Of a stretch of DNA of 64,000 bases, positions 44,335-52,401 are shown piece after piece. The notes beneath the pieces were generated by a model. That model was not told the DNA's origin and made no database searches. It was given only the letters and a program-made list of their open reading frames with translations. The position numbers and the translations under genes were made by a program. Location of the stretch: assembly GCF_003385395.1 (NCBI RefSeq), contig NZ_QNUG01000017.1:1-64000 (forward strand), given 5' to 3'. Each line of letters opens with the position of its first letter. Positions within the stretch are counted from its first letter, which is position 1. This DNA is from Epilithonimonas hispanica. Lineage in GTDB: Bacteria > Bacteroidota > Bacteroidia > Flavobacteriales > Weeksellaceae.

Positions 44335-45144
44335 ATGATACAATATCTTGATAACATTCATCACAAAGATTCCAAGAATTTTTTCCTGATTGCTGGACCT
44401 TGCGCTATCGAAGATGAAACAATGGCTTTGCAAATCGCAGAACATATCGTGAAGCTTTCCGATAAATACAATATTCCTTATATCTTCAAAGGAAGTTTCA
44501 AAAAAGCGAACAGAAGCCGAGTAGATTCTTTCACAGGAATTGGTGACGAGAAAGCTTTGAAAATCCTTAGAAAAGTAGGAGAGACTTTCAATGTTCCTAC
44601 AACAACGGATATCCACGAGATTCCTCACGCAGCTATGGCGGCAGAATATGTGGATGTTTTGCAAATCCCAGCCTTCTTGGTAAGACAAACCGATTTGTTG
44701 ATTGCTGCAGCTGAAACTGGAAAAGCAGTGACACTTAAAAAAGGACAATTCCTTTCTCCGGAAGCTATGAAGTTTGCTGTTCAGAAAGTGAAAGATTCAG
44801 GCAATGATAAAACAGCGATTATCGAAAGAGGTAATACTTTTGGCTACAGCGATTTGGTAGTAGATTTCCGTGGGATTCCGACGATGAGAGAATATTCTCC
44901 GGTGATTTTGGATGTTACACACTCACTTCAACAACCGAATCAGAACTCTGGTGTTACAGGCGGAAGACCAGAATTGATTGAAACGATTGCAAAAGCAGGA
45001 ATTGCAGTAGGCGCAGATGGATTATTCATCGAGACACATCCAGACCCTTCAGTAGCAAAATCTGATGGTGCAAATATGTTGAAATTGGATCTTTTGGATG
45101 GCTTACTTGGAAAGCTGACGAGAATCAGAGAAGCTATATTATAA
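44335..45144 (+). CDS. kdsA: 3-deoxy-8-phosphooctulonate synthase
   Basis: This 269-residue TIM-barrel enzyme condenses phosphoenolpyruvate and arabinose 5-phosphate to Kdo-8-phosphate for lipopolysaccharide. Family motifs include LIAGPCAIEDE, the PEP-binding IFKGSFKKANRS, the QIPAFLVRQTDL stretch, and the C-terminal FIETHPDPSVAKSDGANML. The length is slightly below the E. coli enzyme. It has its own promoter and terminator. Confidence 0.95.
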   Translation: MIQYLDNIHHKDSKNFFLIAGPCAIEDETMALQIAEHIVKLSDKYNIPYIFKGSFKKANRSRVDSFTGIGDEKALKILRKVGETFNVPTTTDIHEIPHAAMAAEYVDVLQIPAFLVRQTDLLIAAAETGKAVTLKKGQFLSPEAMKFAVQKVKDSGNDKTAIIERGNTFGYSDLVVDFRGIPTMREYSPVILDVTHSLQQPNQNSGVTGGRPELIETIAKAGIAVGADGLFIETHPDPSVAKSDGANMLKLDLLDGLLGKLTRIREAIL

Positions 45145-45150
45145 GAATTG

Positions 45151-45173
45151 AAAGTCCGGTTTTGCCGGACTTT
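45151..45173 (+). terminator. Terminator after kdsA
   Basis: AAAGTCCGG (45151-45159) pairs with CCGGACTTT (45165-45173), followed by TTTATT. Confidence 0.85.
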
Positions 45174-45236
45174 TTTATTAAATTCAGTTTTTCGTATAAG
45201 ATTTACAAATATTCTTTCGTTCTTTGTATTAATTGC

Positions 45237-45244
45237 TATTTTTG
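45237..45244 (+). promoter_or_regulatory. -7 box upstream of the TonB-dependent receptor gene
   Basis: TATTTTTG matches TAnnTTTG, 48 bp upstream of the start. Confidence 0.4.
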
Positions 45245-45292
45245 TTCATTCAAGATTGCATTAAAAATAAATTCAGATAAAAAACTACAACA

Positions 45293-47731
45293 TTGAAAAA
45301 TTATATTCTCTTAATTCTTTTCTTTTTGCCAGTTTTGGCATTTTCTCAAATTAATCTAAGAGTACTGAACGAAGAAGACGGGAAACCAGTTTCTGAGGCT
45401 CAGGTAACTTATAATAATCAAACCTATCAGACCGATAAAAATGGATTTGTGCGTGTTCCACTTTCGGATTTTGAACAAACTTTAGAGGTTCAAAAAGAAA
45501 ACTTCAAAGGTTTTTCTAAAACTATCAAAACATCTCCCAAATCTCAAACAATCAATGTTCTCTTTTTACCCGCAGTTAATGCTACAGAGATTCAGGAAGT
45601 TGTTTTTCAGAAAAAAGCAAAATTCAAAACCAATGATATTACTTCGGTAGAGATTTCTGCAAAAGAAGCAAGAGAAGTGGCTTCCTTGGCAGGTGGAGTA
45701 GAAGGTTTGCTAAAAACTTTACCTTCTGTAAACTCCAATGCAGAGTTGAGTTCACAATATATGGTAAGAGGTGGAAGCTATGATGAGAATTTAATTTATA
45801 TTAATGATATCGAACTGTATCGTCCTTTCCTCATCAGAAACTCTTTGCAGGAAGGAATGAGTATCGTGAATCCGGATATGGTTTCTACAATCAACTTTTC
45901 GGCTGGTGGATTCGAACCAAGATATGGTGATAAAATGTCATCCGCATTGAACATCTATTACAGACAGCCCGAGAAATTCGAAGTTTCCGGAGAAGCGAGT
46001 TTAATTGGCGGAAGATTGACTACTGGTTTTGCATCAAAGGATAAAAAATTCACAGGGTTGATTTCTGGACGTTACAGAAATACCAATCTTGTTCTTAATA
46101 CTTTGAATGAAGATACAGATTTCAATCCAAGATATTTTGATTTGCAATCTTATCTTAATTATCAGTTCAATGATAAGTGGTCTTTGTCTTTCTTAGGTTA
46201 TTTTGCGAAGAATGATTATGAGATGATTCCGAAAGAAAAAGAAGTGGATTTTGGAAGTGTTTTGAGACCTTTGAAACTGACGGTTTTCTACAATGGACAA
46301 GAAGATGACCAGTACAAAAATATGATGGGAACCGTGAGTGTCAACTTCAAACCAAGTAAAAAGTTGCATTTTTCCCTAGATAATTTTGCTTATCAGAACA
46401 GAGAAAGAGAATATTATTCTTTGGCTTCGGGATATATTCTAGAAGCTTTTGATGAGGAGGGAAATCCTGTTGCTGGTTATGATGCTGGTGGGCAGATAGA
46501 TCACGCTAGAAATGACTTGTTAGTAAGAGTTGCAGGTTCACAATTCAGAACCAAATTCTCTCCAGATGTTAATACAGATATCGAAGTAGGAGTGAAGTAC
46601 GAAAGAGAAACCATCAAAGATTTTACCAATGAGTGGCAGTTTGTAGATTCAATTGGTTACAGCAATCCAAGAGATTTTGTAATTCCCGGAAATCTAGATA
46701 CCTCTGCACTTAATCTTAAATATTACATTGCTGGACAAAACGATATTAATACAACCAGAGTTTCTGCTTATGCGCAATTCTCCAAAAAATTCTATTGGGG
46801 AAGAAACAGAATCTTCATCAATGGAGGTGCAAGAATCCAGAATTGGAGTTTTAACAAAGAGACTTTGTTTAGTCCAAGAGCGCAATTTGCCATCAAGCCA
46901 GATTGGGATATGGATATGTTGTTCCGATTGGCTGGAGGTGTTTATTATCAAGCACCGTTTTATAAAGAAATTAAGGATTTGACAGGAGCTTTCAATACTG
47001 ATATCAAGGCTCAAAAATCTTATCAGATTATCTTGGCAAACGATTATGAGTTTAAGATTAAAGAAAGGAATTTCAAATTAACCACCGAAGCTTACTACAA
47101 AAAGATGGAAAATCTGATTCCATATTATATGGATAATGTGAGAGTGAGATATTCTGGTAAAAATAATGCCGAAGGTTATGCTTACGGATTAGACGCGAGA
47201 TTATACGGGCAATTTGTTCCGGGGATAGATTCTTATATCTCTGCGAGTTATGCGAGAGTTTATGAGAATATAGATGGGAAAGGTTACATCCCAAGACCTA
47301 CAGATCAGCGTTTCCGATTCTCTATGTTCTATCAGGATTATATGCCAAAGTTCCCAAGTATGAGAGTTAATTTGACTTTGACTTATGCTAGTGGATTGCC
47401 TTCTGGAACACCAGTTTTGTTTGATTCAAACGGATTGCCGGATTATTTAGCGGCTTATAGATATCAGAAAACTTTGCCAGCTTACAAAAGAGTTGATATT
47501 GGTTTGACTAAGGTTTTCATCGATCAGAAAGATAATAAGGCAAGCGGAAATTTCTGGGGCAAATTCAAAGAACTGACTTTGGGTGTTCAGATTTTCAATG
47601 CATTTAATATCAATAATACGATTGCGAATCAGTGGATCAGCGATGTGAATTCGACTCCTCAATTGTATTATCCGGTTCCCGTAAGATTGACGGGAAGATT
47701 CTTCAATGTGAAATTGGAATTCAAACTTTAA
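45293..47731 (+). CDS. TonB-dependent receptor with N-terminal carboxypeptidase-like regulatory domain
   Basis: This 812-residue outer-membrane receptor has a signal peptide (ending LAFSQ), a short beta-sandwich domain (VSEAQVTYNNQTYQTDKNGFV) of the CarboxypepD_reg-like type, and a plug domain (LPSVNSNAELSSQYMVRGGSYDEN, then GGFEPRYGDKMSSAL). A 22-strand-type barrel follows, ending NVKLEFKL. It has no paired SusD gene, so it is not a canonical Sus-type locus, and the substrate is unknown. The start codon is TTG, since the signal peptide begins exactly there and no in-frame ATG is nearby. Confidence 0.9.
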   Translation: MKNYILLILFFLPVLAFSQINLRVLNEEDGKPVSEAQVTYNNQTYQTDKNGFVRVPLSDFEQTLEVQKENFKGFSKTIKTSPKSQTINVLFLPAVNATEIQEVVFQKKAKFKTNDITSVEISAKEAREVASLAGGVEGLLKTLPSVNSNAELSSQYMVRGGSYDENLIYINDIELYRPFLIRNSLQEGMSIVNPDMVSTINFSAGGFEPRYGDKMSSALNIYYRQPEKFEVSGEASLIGGRLTTGFASKDKKFTGLISGRYRNTNLVLNTLNEDTDFNPRYFDLQSYLNYQFNDKWSLSFLGYFAKNDYEMIPKEKEVDFGSVLRPLKLTVFYNGQEDDQYKNMMGTVSVNFKPSKKLHFSLDNFAYQNREREYYSLASGYILEAFDEEGNPVAGYDAGGQIDHARNDLLVRVAGSQFRTKFSPDVNTDIEVGVKYERETIKDFTNEWQFVDSIGYSNPRDFVIPGNLDTSALNLKYYIAGQNDINTTRVSAYAQFSKKFYWGRNRIFINGGARIQNWSFNKETLFSPRAQFAIKPDWDMDMLFRLAGGVYYQAPFYKEIKDLTGAFNTDIKAQKSYQIILANDYEFKIKERNFKLTTEAYYKKMENLIPYYMDNVRVRYSGKNNAEGYAYGLDARLYGQFVPGIDSYISASYARVYENIDGKGYIPRPTDQRFRFSMFYQDYMPKFPSMRVNLTLTYASGLPSGTPVLFDSNGLPDYLAAYRYQKTLPAYKRVDIGLTKVFIDQKDNKASGNFWGKFKELTLGVQIFNAFNINNTIANQWISDVNSTPQLYYPVPVRLTGRFFNVKLEFKL

Positions 47732-47756
47732 TTAAAAAAATTAATAACCAAAAACG

Positions 47757-48014
47757 ATGAAATCAAAAGGTATAAAACCAGCATCAGAACTCACGGATGA
47801 AGAATTATTGAAAAATGTGAAATTGACTAAATCGGTTTTGCTGTCTTTCTCAGTGATTTTTGTTTTGCTTTTGGCGACTTGTTTATATATTACAGTTACA
47901 AAAGGATTCGGAGTATTTTCGGTTTTGCCATTGACATTTTTTCCAATTTTGATAACTAATATTATCACTCATAGAAAAATGGCTGATGAGGCTAAGAAGA
48001 GAAATTTAATTTAA
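47757..48014 (+). CDS. Small membrane protein, function unknown
   Basis: This 85-residue protein has two hydrophobic segments (about residues 27-46 and 50-66) after a charged N-terminus (SELTDEELLKNVKLTKS) and ends with a basic tail. It lies 25 bp after the TonB-dependent receptor on the same strand and may share its transcript. The family is not recognised. Confidence 0.65.
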   Translation: MKSKGIKPASELTDEELLKNVKLTKSVLLSFSVIFVLLLATCLYITVTKGFGVFSVLPLTFFPILITNIITHRKMADEAKKRNLI

Positions 48015-48035
48015 AATATATTGATTTAATATAGA

Positions 48036-48060
48036 AAAAGCTTCCAATTTGGAAGCTTTT
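48036..48060. terminator. Bidirectional terminator
   Basis: AAAAGCTTCC (48036-48045) and GGAAGCTTTT (48051-48060), with flanking A and T tracts, between converging genes. Confidence 0.85.
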
Positions 48061-48064
48061 TTAT

Positions 48065-48781
48065 TTAGAAATAAGATCTGATAAATCTTAATTTATGCGT
48101 ATGTTTATTTTGATCTTTATTGAAGATTCCTGATGAATCCAGACTGTCAATTCTCACTTTTCCGTGCGCGTGAATAATCTTTTGATCTGCTAGGATAATC
48201 CCAACGTGATGTATTCTTCCTTCTTTATTTTCGAAGAAGGCAAGGTCGCCAGGTTTAGCTTCTTCAATAAAAGTTAAAGCATCTCCAATTTCTGCTTGCT
48301 GATAGGCGTCTCTCGGAATTTTGATACCGTGAATTTTATAGATGATTTGTGTAAAACCACTGCAATCAATTCCGAAAAAGCTTTTTCCACCCCATAAATA
48401 AGGAACATTTAGGAATTCTTTGGCGCAATTCACAATGCTTTCACTCAGATTAGCGCCGCGAGTTGGAGAAATGGGATCAAAAGAAACTTCTGAGCCAATA
48501 GAAACCAAAGTTCTGCCATTTTCCAACATTGCAGATTGGAAAGGTTCTTTCACAAGATTGACTTTTCTTGATGACAAAAATTCGTCTGAAACAGAAGAAA
48601 TTTGCTTCGTGTCTATCCAAGCTTCGTAGTTATCGTAATGAGTTTTTATTTTGGTCCAATTATCTTTAACCTCTAGAATATCCGCAGATTCTCCGTAAAG
48701 AAGTTGCGATACGATTTCGCTTTTGTCAGAACTTTCGGCTCTCATTGGAGCAATGGAAACATTACAAATGCCTTTTGTCAT
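48065..48781 (-). CDS. NlpC/P60 (C40) cell-wall peptidase with SH3-like domains
   Basis: This 238-residue protein has N-terminal SH3-like repeats (ICNVSIAPMRAESSDKSEIV, then WTKIKTHYDNYEAWI) and a C-terminal C40 domain. The catalytic Cys lies in FFGIDCSGFTQ and His in RIHHVGIIL, with a third residue in IIHAHGKV. Such enzymes cut gamma-D-glutamyl-diamino-acid bonds in peptidoglycan peptides. There is no obvious signal peptide, so it may act on recycled muropeptides in the cytoplasm. The ATG giving MTKGICN is chosen over a TTG three codons upstream. Confidence 0.87.
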   Translation of the reverse strand: MTKGICNVSIAPMRAESSDKSEIVSQLLYGESADILEVKDNWTKIKTHYDNYEAWIDTKQISSVSDEFLSSRKVNLVKEPFQSAMLENGRTLVSIGSEVSFDPISPTRGANLSESIVNCAKEFLNVPYLWGGKSFFGIDCSGFTQIIYKIHGIKIPRDAYQQAEIGDALTFIEEAKPGDLAFFENKEGRIHHVGIILADQKIIHAHGKVRIDSLDSSGIFNKDQNKHTHKLRFIRSYF

Positions 48782-48811
48782 TTCAATCAATTATGAATTT
48801 AAAAATACGAA

Positions 48812-49459
48812 TTATTTCTTTCTTATCAGGTGTAATCCGTCTCGCAAAGGTAAGATTAGATTTTCGAAATCCGGATCTTCTGCAATTATTTTATTCACGA
48901 GTTTGATTTGTTCAGTTTGCTTGTCTTTCGGATTATTTTCAAGAACTTTTCCGTACCAAAGAACATTATCAATAAGAATAATGCTTCCTGATCGTAGATT
49001 AGGTTTTATGAGTTTCAAATATTCCAAATAGCTTTCCTTATCTGCATCAATGAAAATCAAATCCCAGATTTTATCCAATTTTTTGATTTCTTCTTTCGCG
49101 TCCCCTAAAATGAATTCGATTTGGTCTTTATAATCACTTTCTGCAAAATATTTTTTAGGAATGTAAGCTAAGTCTTCATTCTTGTCGATTGTAAAGATTT
49201 TACCGTCTTTTGGTAATCCTTCCGCCATACTCAAAGCGGCGTAACCTGTAAAAGTTCCAATTTCCAAAACATTTTTTGGATAGATGATATGTGATAGAAT
49301 ACTCAGTAATCGACCTTGCAGATAACCAGAGATCATATGCGGTTGTGTGGTCTTTTGGTAAGTTTCTTTTCTTAATTTTTTTAAAATGGCAGGCTCTTCG
49401 GACGCTGTTTCTTCCAGATAGCGATCCATTTCTTTGTCCATTTCTTCGAAGTAACTCAT
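48812..49459 (-). CDS. Class I SAM-dependent O-methyltransferase
   Basis: This 215-residue enzyme belongs to the caffeoyl-CoA/catechol O-methyltransferase-like family, which includes the tRNA enzyme TrmR. The SAM site is VLEIGTFTGYAALSMAEG and the metal/substrate motifs are LIFIDADKESY and LIDNVLWYGKV. It lies 30 bp upstream of the NlpC/P60 gene and is probably co-transcribed with it. The substrate cannot be told from sequence alone. Confidence 0.85.
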   Translation of the reverse strand: MSYFEEMDKEMDRYLEETASEEPAILKKLRKETYQKTTQPHMISGYLQGRLLSILSHIIYPKNVLEIGTFTGYAALSMAEGLPKDGKIFTIDKNEDLAYIPKKYFAESDYKDQIEFILGDAKEEIKKLDKIWDLIFIDADKESYLEYLKLIKPNLRSGSIILIDNVLWYGKVLENNPKDKQTEQIKLVNKIIAEDPDFENLILPLRDGLHLIRKK

Positions 49460-49494
49460 TGTTCAAAGGATTAAAGTTCAAATTTAATAAACAA

Positions 49495-49525
49495 AAAAAC
49501 CTTGCCAAAATCTGACAAGGTTTTT
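49495..49525 (-). terminator. Terminator of the OmpA-family gene
   Basis: On the minus strand AAAAACCTTG (49516-49525) pairs with CAAGGTTTTT (49495-49504), followed by a T-tract. Confidence 0.85.
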
Positions 49526-49563
49526 ATTTTTTAGATTTAGTTTACATCAGACTTCTGACCAAA

Positions 49564-50400
49564 TTATTTTTTAACTGGAGCAATGTCCATTAGTTTCATA
49601 AACTCATCCAATTTTGGCATAATGATGATCTCCGTTCTACGGTTTTCAGATCTACCAGAAACTGAAGCATTAGTAGTCTTAGGATTGTACTCAGATCTAC
49701 CACCAGCCGTGATTCTATTAGGATTCACACCAAACTGAGTTTGTAGAACTTTAGCAACTGCAGTTGCTCTAAGAGCAGAAAGATCCCAGTTGTCTTTTGG
49801 TGCATTAGCACTGTTCAATGGTGTGTTATCGGTATTACCTTCAATCAACACACTGTAAGTGTCATAATCGTTGATTACTTTAGCTACTTTAGCTAAAACA
49901 TCTGCTGCAGCTGGCTGGATATCATATTTTCCAACTTGGTAAAGCATCTTGTCTGATAATGAAATCAATACCACACCTTTCAATACTTTCACATCCACGT
50001 CTTGGTCTGCAACGTTGTCAAGAGAACGTTTTAGTTTGTTAGATAAAGCAAGATTCAAACTGTCGTTTTTGCTTTTTCCGGAAATCAATTGCTTGATGTA
50101 AGAATTAGAAGCATTGATTTCTCCAACCAATTTATCAATGTTTGCAGAACCTTTTCCTGCGTTAGATAAACAAGCGTCCAAACTAGATTTAAGAGCGTTG
50201 TTTTGGCCAACTAGCAAGTCATTCTGACCTTTTAGAGAAGAGTTTTCTCCTTTTAAGTCTTGGATTTGACGCATTCTTTCACCTGCATCTTCGATACATT
50301 GTTTGTAATTCAGATTAAGCGCATCGAATTTTTTTTGGCTGACACAAGATGCAAGAGAAAGTCCCATTGCAGTAATTGTCAAAATTTTAAATAATCTCAT
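49564..50400 (-). CDS. OmpA-family peptidoglycan-binding lipoprotein
   Basis: This 278-residue protein has a lipoprotein signal (MRLFKILTITAMGLSLASC, lipobox LASC). A coiled-coil-like region follows (LKGENSSLKGQNDLLVGQNN), then an OmpA C-terminal domain (VLIEGNTDNTPL, WDLSALRATAVAKVL, RITAGGRSEYNP, SENRRTEIIIMPK). It tethers the outer membrane to peptidoglycan. The EGNTD and NRRTEI motifs carry the residues that bind diaminopimelate. It is a monocistronic gene with its own terminator. Confidence 0.92.
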   Translation of the reverse strand: MRLFKILTITAMGLSLASCVSQKKFDALNLNYKQCIEDAGERMRQIQDLKGENSSLKGQNDLLVGQNNALKSSLDACLSNAGKGSANIDKLVGEINASNSYIKQLISGKSKNDSLNLALSNKLKRSLDNVADQDVDVKVLKGVVLISLSDKMLYQVGKYDIQPAAADVLAKVAKVINDYDTYSVLIEGNTDNTPLNSANAPKDNWDLSALRATAVAKVLQTQFGVNPNRITAGGRSEYNPKTTNASVSGRSENRRTEIIIMPKLDEFMKLMDIAPVKK

Positions 50401-50500
50401 AGTAAATATTTATTTGTTTTTAATTGATAATTTGGAATCGCACAGGCGACTTCATAATTATTAGTTTTTTTATGGTTTCAAAAGTAAGAATTAATAACTG

Positions 50501-50508
50501 TATCTTTG
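50501..50508 (+). promoter_or_regulatory. -7 box upstream of tilS
   Basis: TATCTTTG matches TAnnTTTG, 31 bp upstream of the start codon. Confidence 0.45.
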
Positions 50509-50539
50509 CTGATATAACTTAGTATTTCGTTATAAAATT

Positions 50540-51835
50540 GTGTTAAGTATATTAAAATTTCAAAACGTTCTAGAGCAATTGCTGAGCCAATCACAACAAA
50601 AAACATACCTTTTGGCTGTAAGTGGAGGTGTTGACTCGATGGTTTTGGCTGATTTATTTCAGGTTTCAGGATTTAATTTTCATATTGCGCACATCAACTA
50701 TCATCTTCGTAATGAGGATTCTAACTTAGACCAGAAGTTGGTTTCTGACTTTTGCAAAAAACATAAAATTCCTTTCCATTTGTATGAAGTTTCGAAAAAT
50801 GATAATCAACCGGAAAATTCTATTCAGAATTGGGCCAGAGAATTGAGATATCGATTTTTTAGAGAAATTCAGGAAAAAGAAAATCTAGAATTTTTGGTTA
50901 CAGCTCATCATCTAAACGATCAATTGGAAACTTTTTTAATTAATCTTTCCAAAGCTTCAGGAATCCGAGGTTTGAGTGGAATTCCTGCCAATGAAAACGG
51001 TATTATTCGCCCGCTTCTTGATTTTTCTAAGGACGAAATTTATGATTTTGCGAAAGAGAATCAGATTGAATTTCGTGAAGATAAGTCCAATCAGAAAACA
51101 GATTATTTGAGGAATAAAATCCGACACAATATTGTTCCGGAATTGGAAAAAATCAGTTCAGATTTTCTGACTAATTTTTCAAAGAGCATCCATTATATTA
51201 ATCAAGCTAAGGATTTTATTAATGAATCTGTTGACAATAAAATTAAAATTCTAAAGATAAATTCTTCGGAAAGTCAAGTTATTATTGATAAAGAAAATTT
51301 CTCAAAAGAATCTGAGTTGATTCGATATGAGATTTTGAAAAGATTTGGTTTTAGTGATGAGAACGAAATGCAAAAAGTTCTGACGGCTCAAACTGGAAGC
51401 TCATTTTTTAATTCTGAATTTCAATTAATCATTAATCGAAATGAAATGATTTTTGAGAAGAAAAAAGAAAAAAGAGGAAAGAATAAAGACGAAATATTTT
51501 TACAGATTAATGAAAATCATATCATTATTCCTGAAAATATTAAAAAAGAAATCCAAGAATTTGGCAATTGTTTTTGGGAAATCGATAAACAAAAAGTTCA
51601 ATTACCTCTGAAATTGAGAAGAAAACAAGAAGGTGATGTGTTTTTTCCTATTGGAATGATTGGTAAAAAGAAAATTTCGAAGTTTTTTAAGGATGAAAAA
51701 TTGTCTATTTTAGCGAAGCAAAAAATCTGGCTTCTTTGTGATGCTGATGAACAAATCTTAGGTGTTTTACCTTTTCGTCAAGACGGAAGATTTGCAACTG
51801 AAAATTCATCAGATTATTTGGAAGTTGGAGTTTAA
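50540..51835 (+). CDS. tilS: tRNA(Ile)-lysidine synthase
   Basis: This 431-residue enzyme attaches lysine to C34 of the CAU-anticodon isoleucine tRNA, changing its reading from AUG to AUA. The N-type ATP pyrophosphatase motif SGGVDSM (near residue 29), HINYHLR and TAHHLNDQLETFL are present, and the C-terminal lysidine-specific domain contains LKLRRKQEGDVFFP and KKISKFFKDEK. The start is a GTG, since the first methionine downstream lies within the ATP motif. The stop lies within a repeat that flanks the next gene. Confidence 0.95.
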   Translation: MLSILKFQNVLEQLLSQSQQKTYLLAVSGGVDSMVLADLFQVSGFNFHIAHINYHLRNEDSNLDQKLVSDFCKKHKIPFHLYEVSKNDNQPENSIQNWARELRYRFFREIQEKENLEFLVTAHHLNDQLETFLINLSKASGIRGLSGIPANENGIIRPLLDFSKDEIYDFAKENQIEFREDKSNQKTDYLRNKIRHNIVPELEKISSDFLTNFSKSIHYINQAKDFINESVDNKIKILKINSSESQVIIDKENFSKESELIRYEILKRFGFSDENEMQKVLTAQTGSSFFNSEFQLIINRNEMIFEKKKEKRGKNKDEIFLQINENHIIIPENIKKEIQEFGNCFWEIDKQKVQLPLKLRRKQEGDVFFPIGMIGKKKISKFFKDEKLSILAKQKIWLLCDADEQILGVLPFRQDGRFATENSSDYLEVGV

Positions 51836-51851
51836 CCACATAGGCACGTAG
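51832..51851 (+). repeat. AACCACATAG repeat, left of the GxxExxY gene
   Basis: TTAACCACATAGGCACGTAG. It overlaps the tilS stop codon and recurs with 2 changes as AACCACATAGACACATAG to the right of the gene. Confidence 0.7.
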
Positions 51852-51891
51852 TTTAATTTCTTTCTATGTTGAAAAAAAGATTAAATAGTTT

Positions 51892-52296
51892 ATGACACAA
51901 AAACAAATAACAGAATTGACCTATAAAATTTTGGGAGCTTGTATCGAAGTTCATAAAACTTTAGGTCCTGGTTTGTTGGAGATTGTTTATCATAAAGCAT
52001 TAAAAGAAGAATTTCGAATTCAAAATATAAATTTTAAATCTGAATTTGTTATTCCTGTAAAATATAAAGATATTGATTTGAATTGTGGTCTCCAATGTGA
52101 TTTTATTATTGAAGATTCGATTGTTATCGAAATTAAATCAGTTAAAGAATTTCACGATATTCATAAAGCTCAGGTTCTTAATTATATGAATCTTTTGAAA
52201 GTTCCAAAAGGAATTTTGGTAAATTTCAATGTAACCAATATTTTTAAAGAAGGACAACAGACTTTTGTGAATAAATATTACGAACAATTAAATTAA
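51892..52296 (+). CDS. GxxExxY protein, PD-(D/E)xK nuclease-like
   Basis: This 134-residue protein has the name-giving motif GLLEIVY, and downstream QCDFIIEDSIVIEIKSV, which has the D ... E-x-K arrangement of PD-(D/E)xK nucleases. The length is typical for the GxxExxY family. Biochemical function is not established; nuclease activity is inferred from the fold motif. It lies between two direct copies of an AACCACATAG-type repeat, with an inverted copy further right, which suggests a mobile or repeat-associated unit inserted between tilS and dsbD. Confidence 0.85.
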   Translation: MTQKQITELTYKILGACIEVHKTLGPGLLEIVYHKALKEEFRIQNINFKSEFVIPVKYKDIDLNCGLQCDFIIEDSIVIEIKSVKEFHDIHKAQVLNYMNLLKVPKGILVNFNVTNIFKEGQQTFVNKYYEQLN

Positions 52297-52300
52297 ACTG

Positions 52301-52390
52301 AACCACATAGACACATAGTATTCCAAGGTATCTATTTTACCTTTAATTATAATATTGTAAAAAGAAAATCTATTGTGCTTATGTGGTTAA
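52301..52390. repeat. Inverted AACCACATAG repeats, right of the GxxExxY gene
   Basis: AACCACATAGACACATAG (52301-52318) and, inverted, CTATTGTGCTTATGTGGTT (52370-52388), a 90-bp imperfect hairpin element ending just before the dsbD start. Confidence 0.7.
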
Positions 52391-52401
52391 AACTAAATAA
52401 A

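Noticed and set aside
44317-44748. 143-codon frame opposite kdsA
   Set aside because: It lies opposite a highly conserved enzyme and shows no family features of its own.
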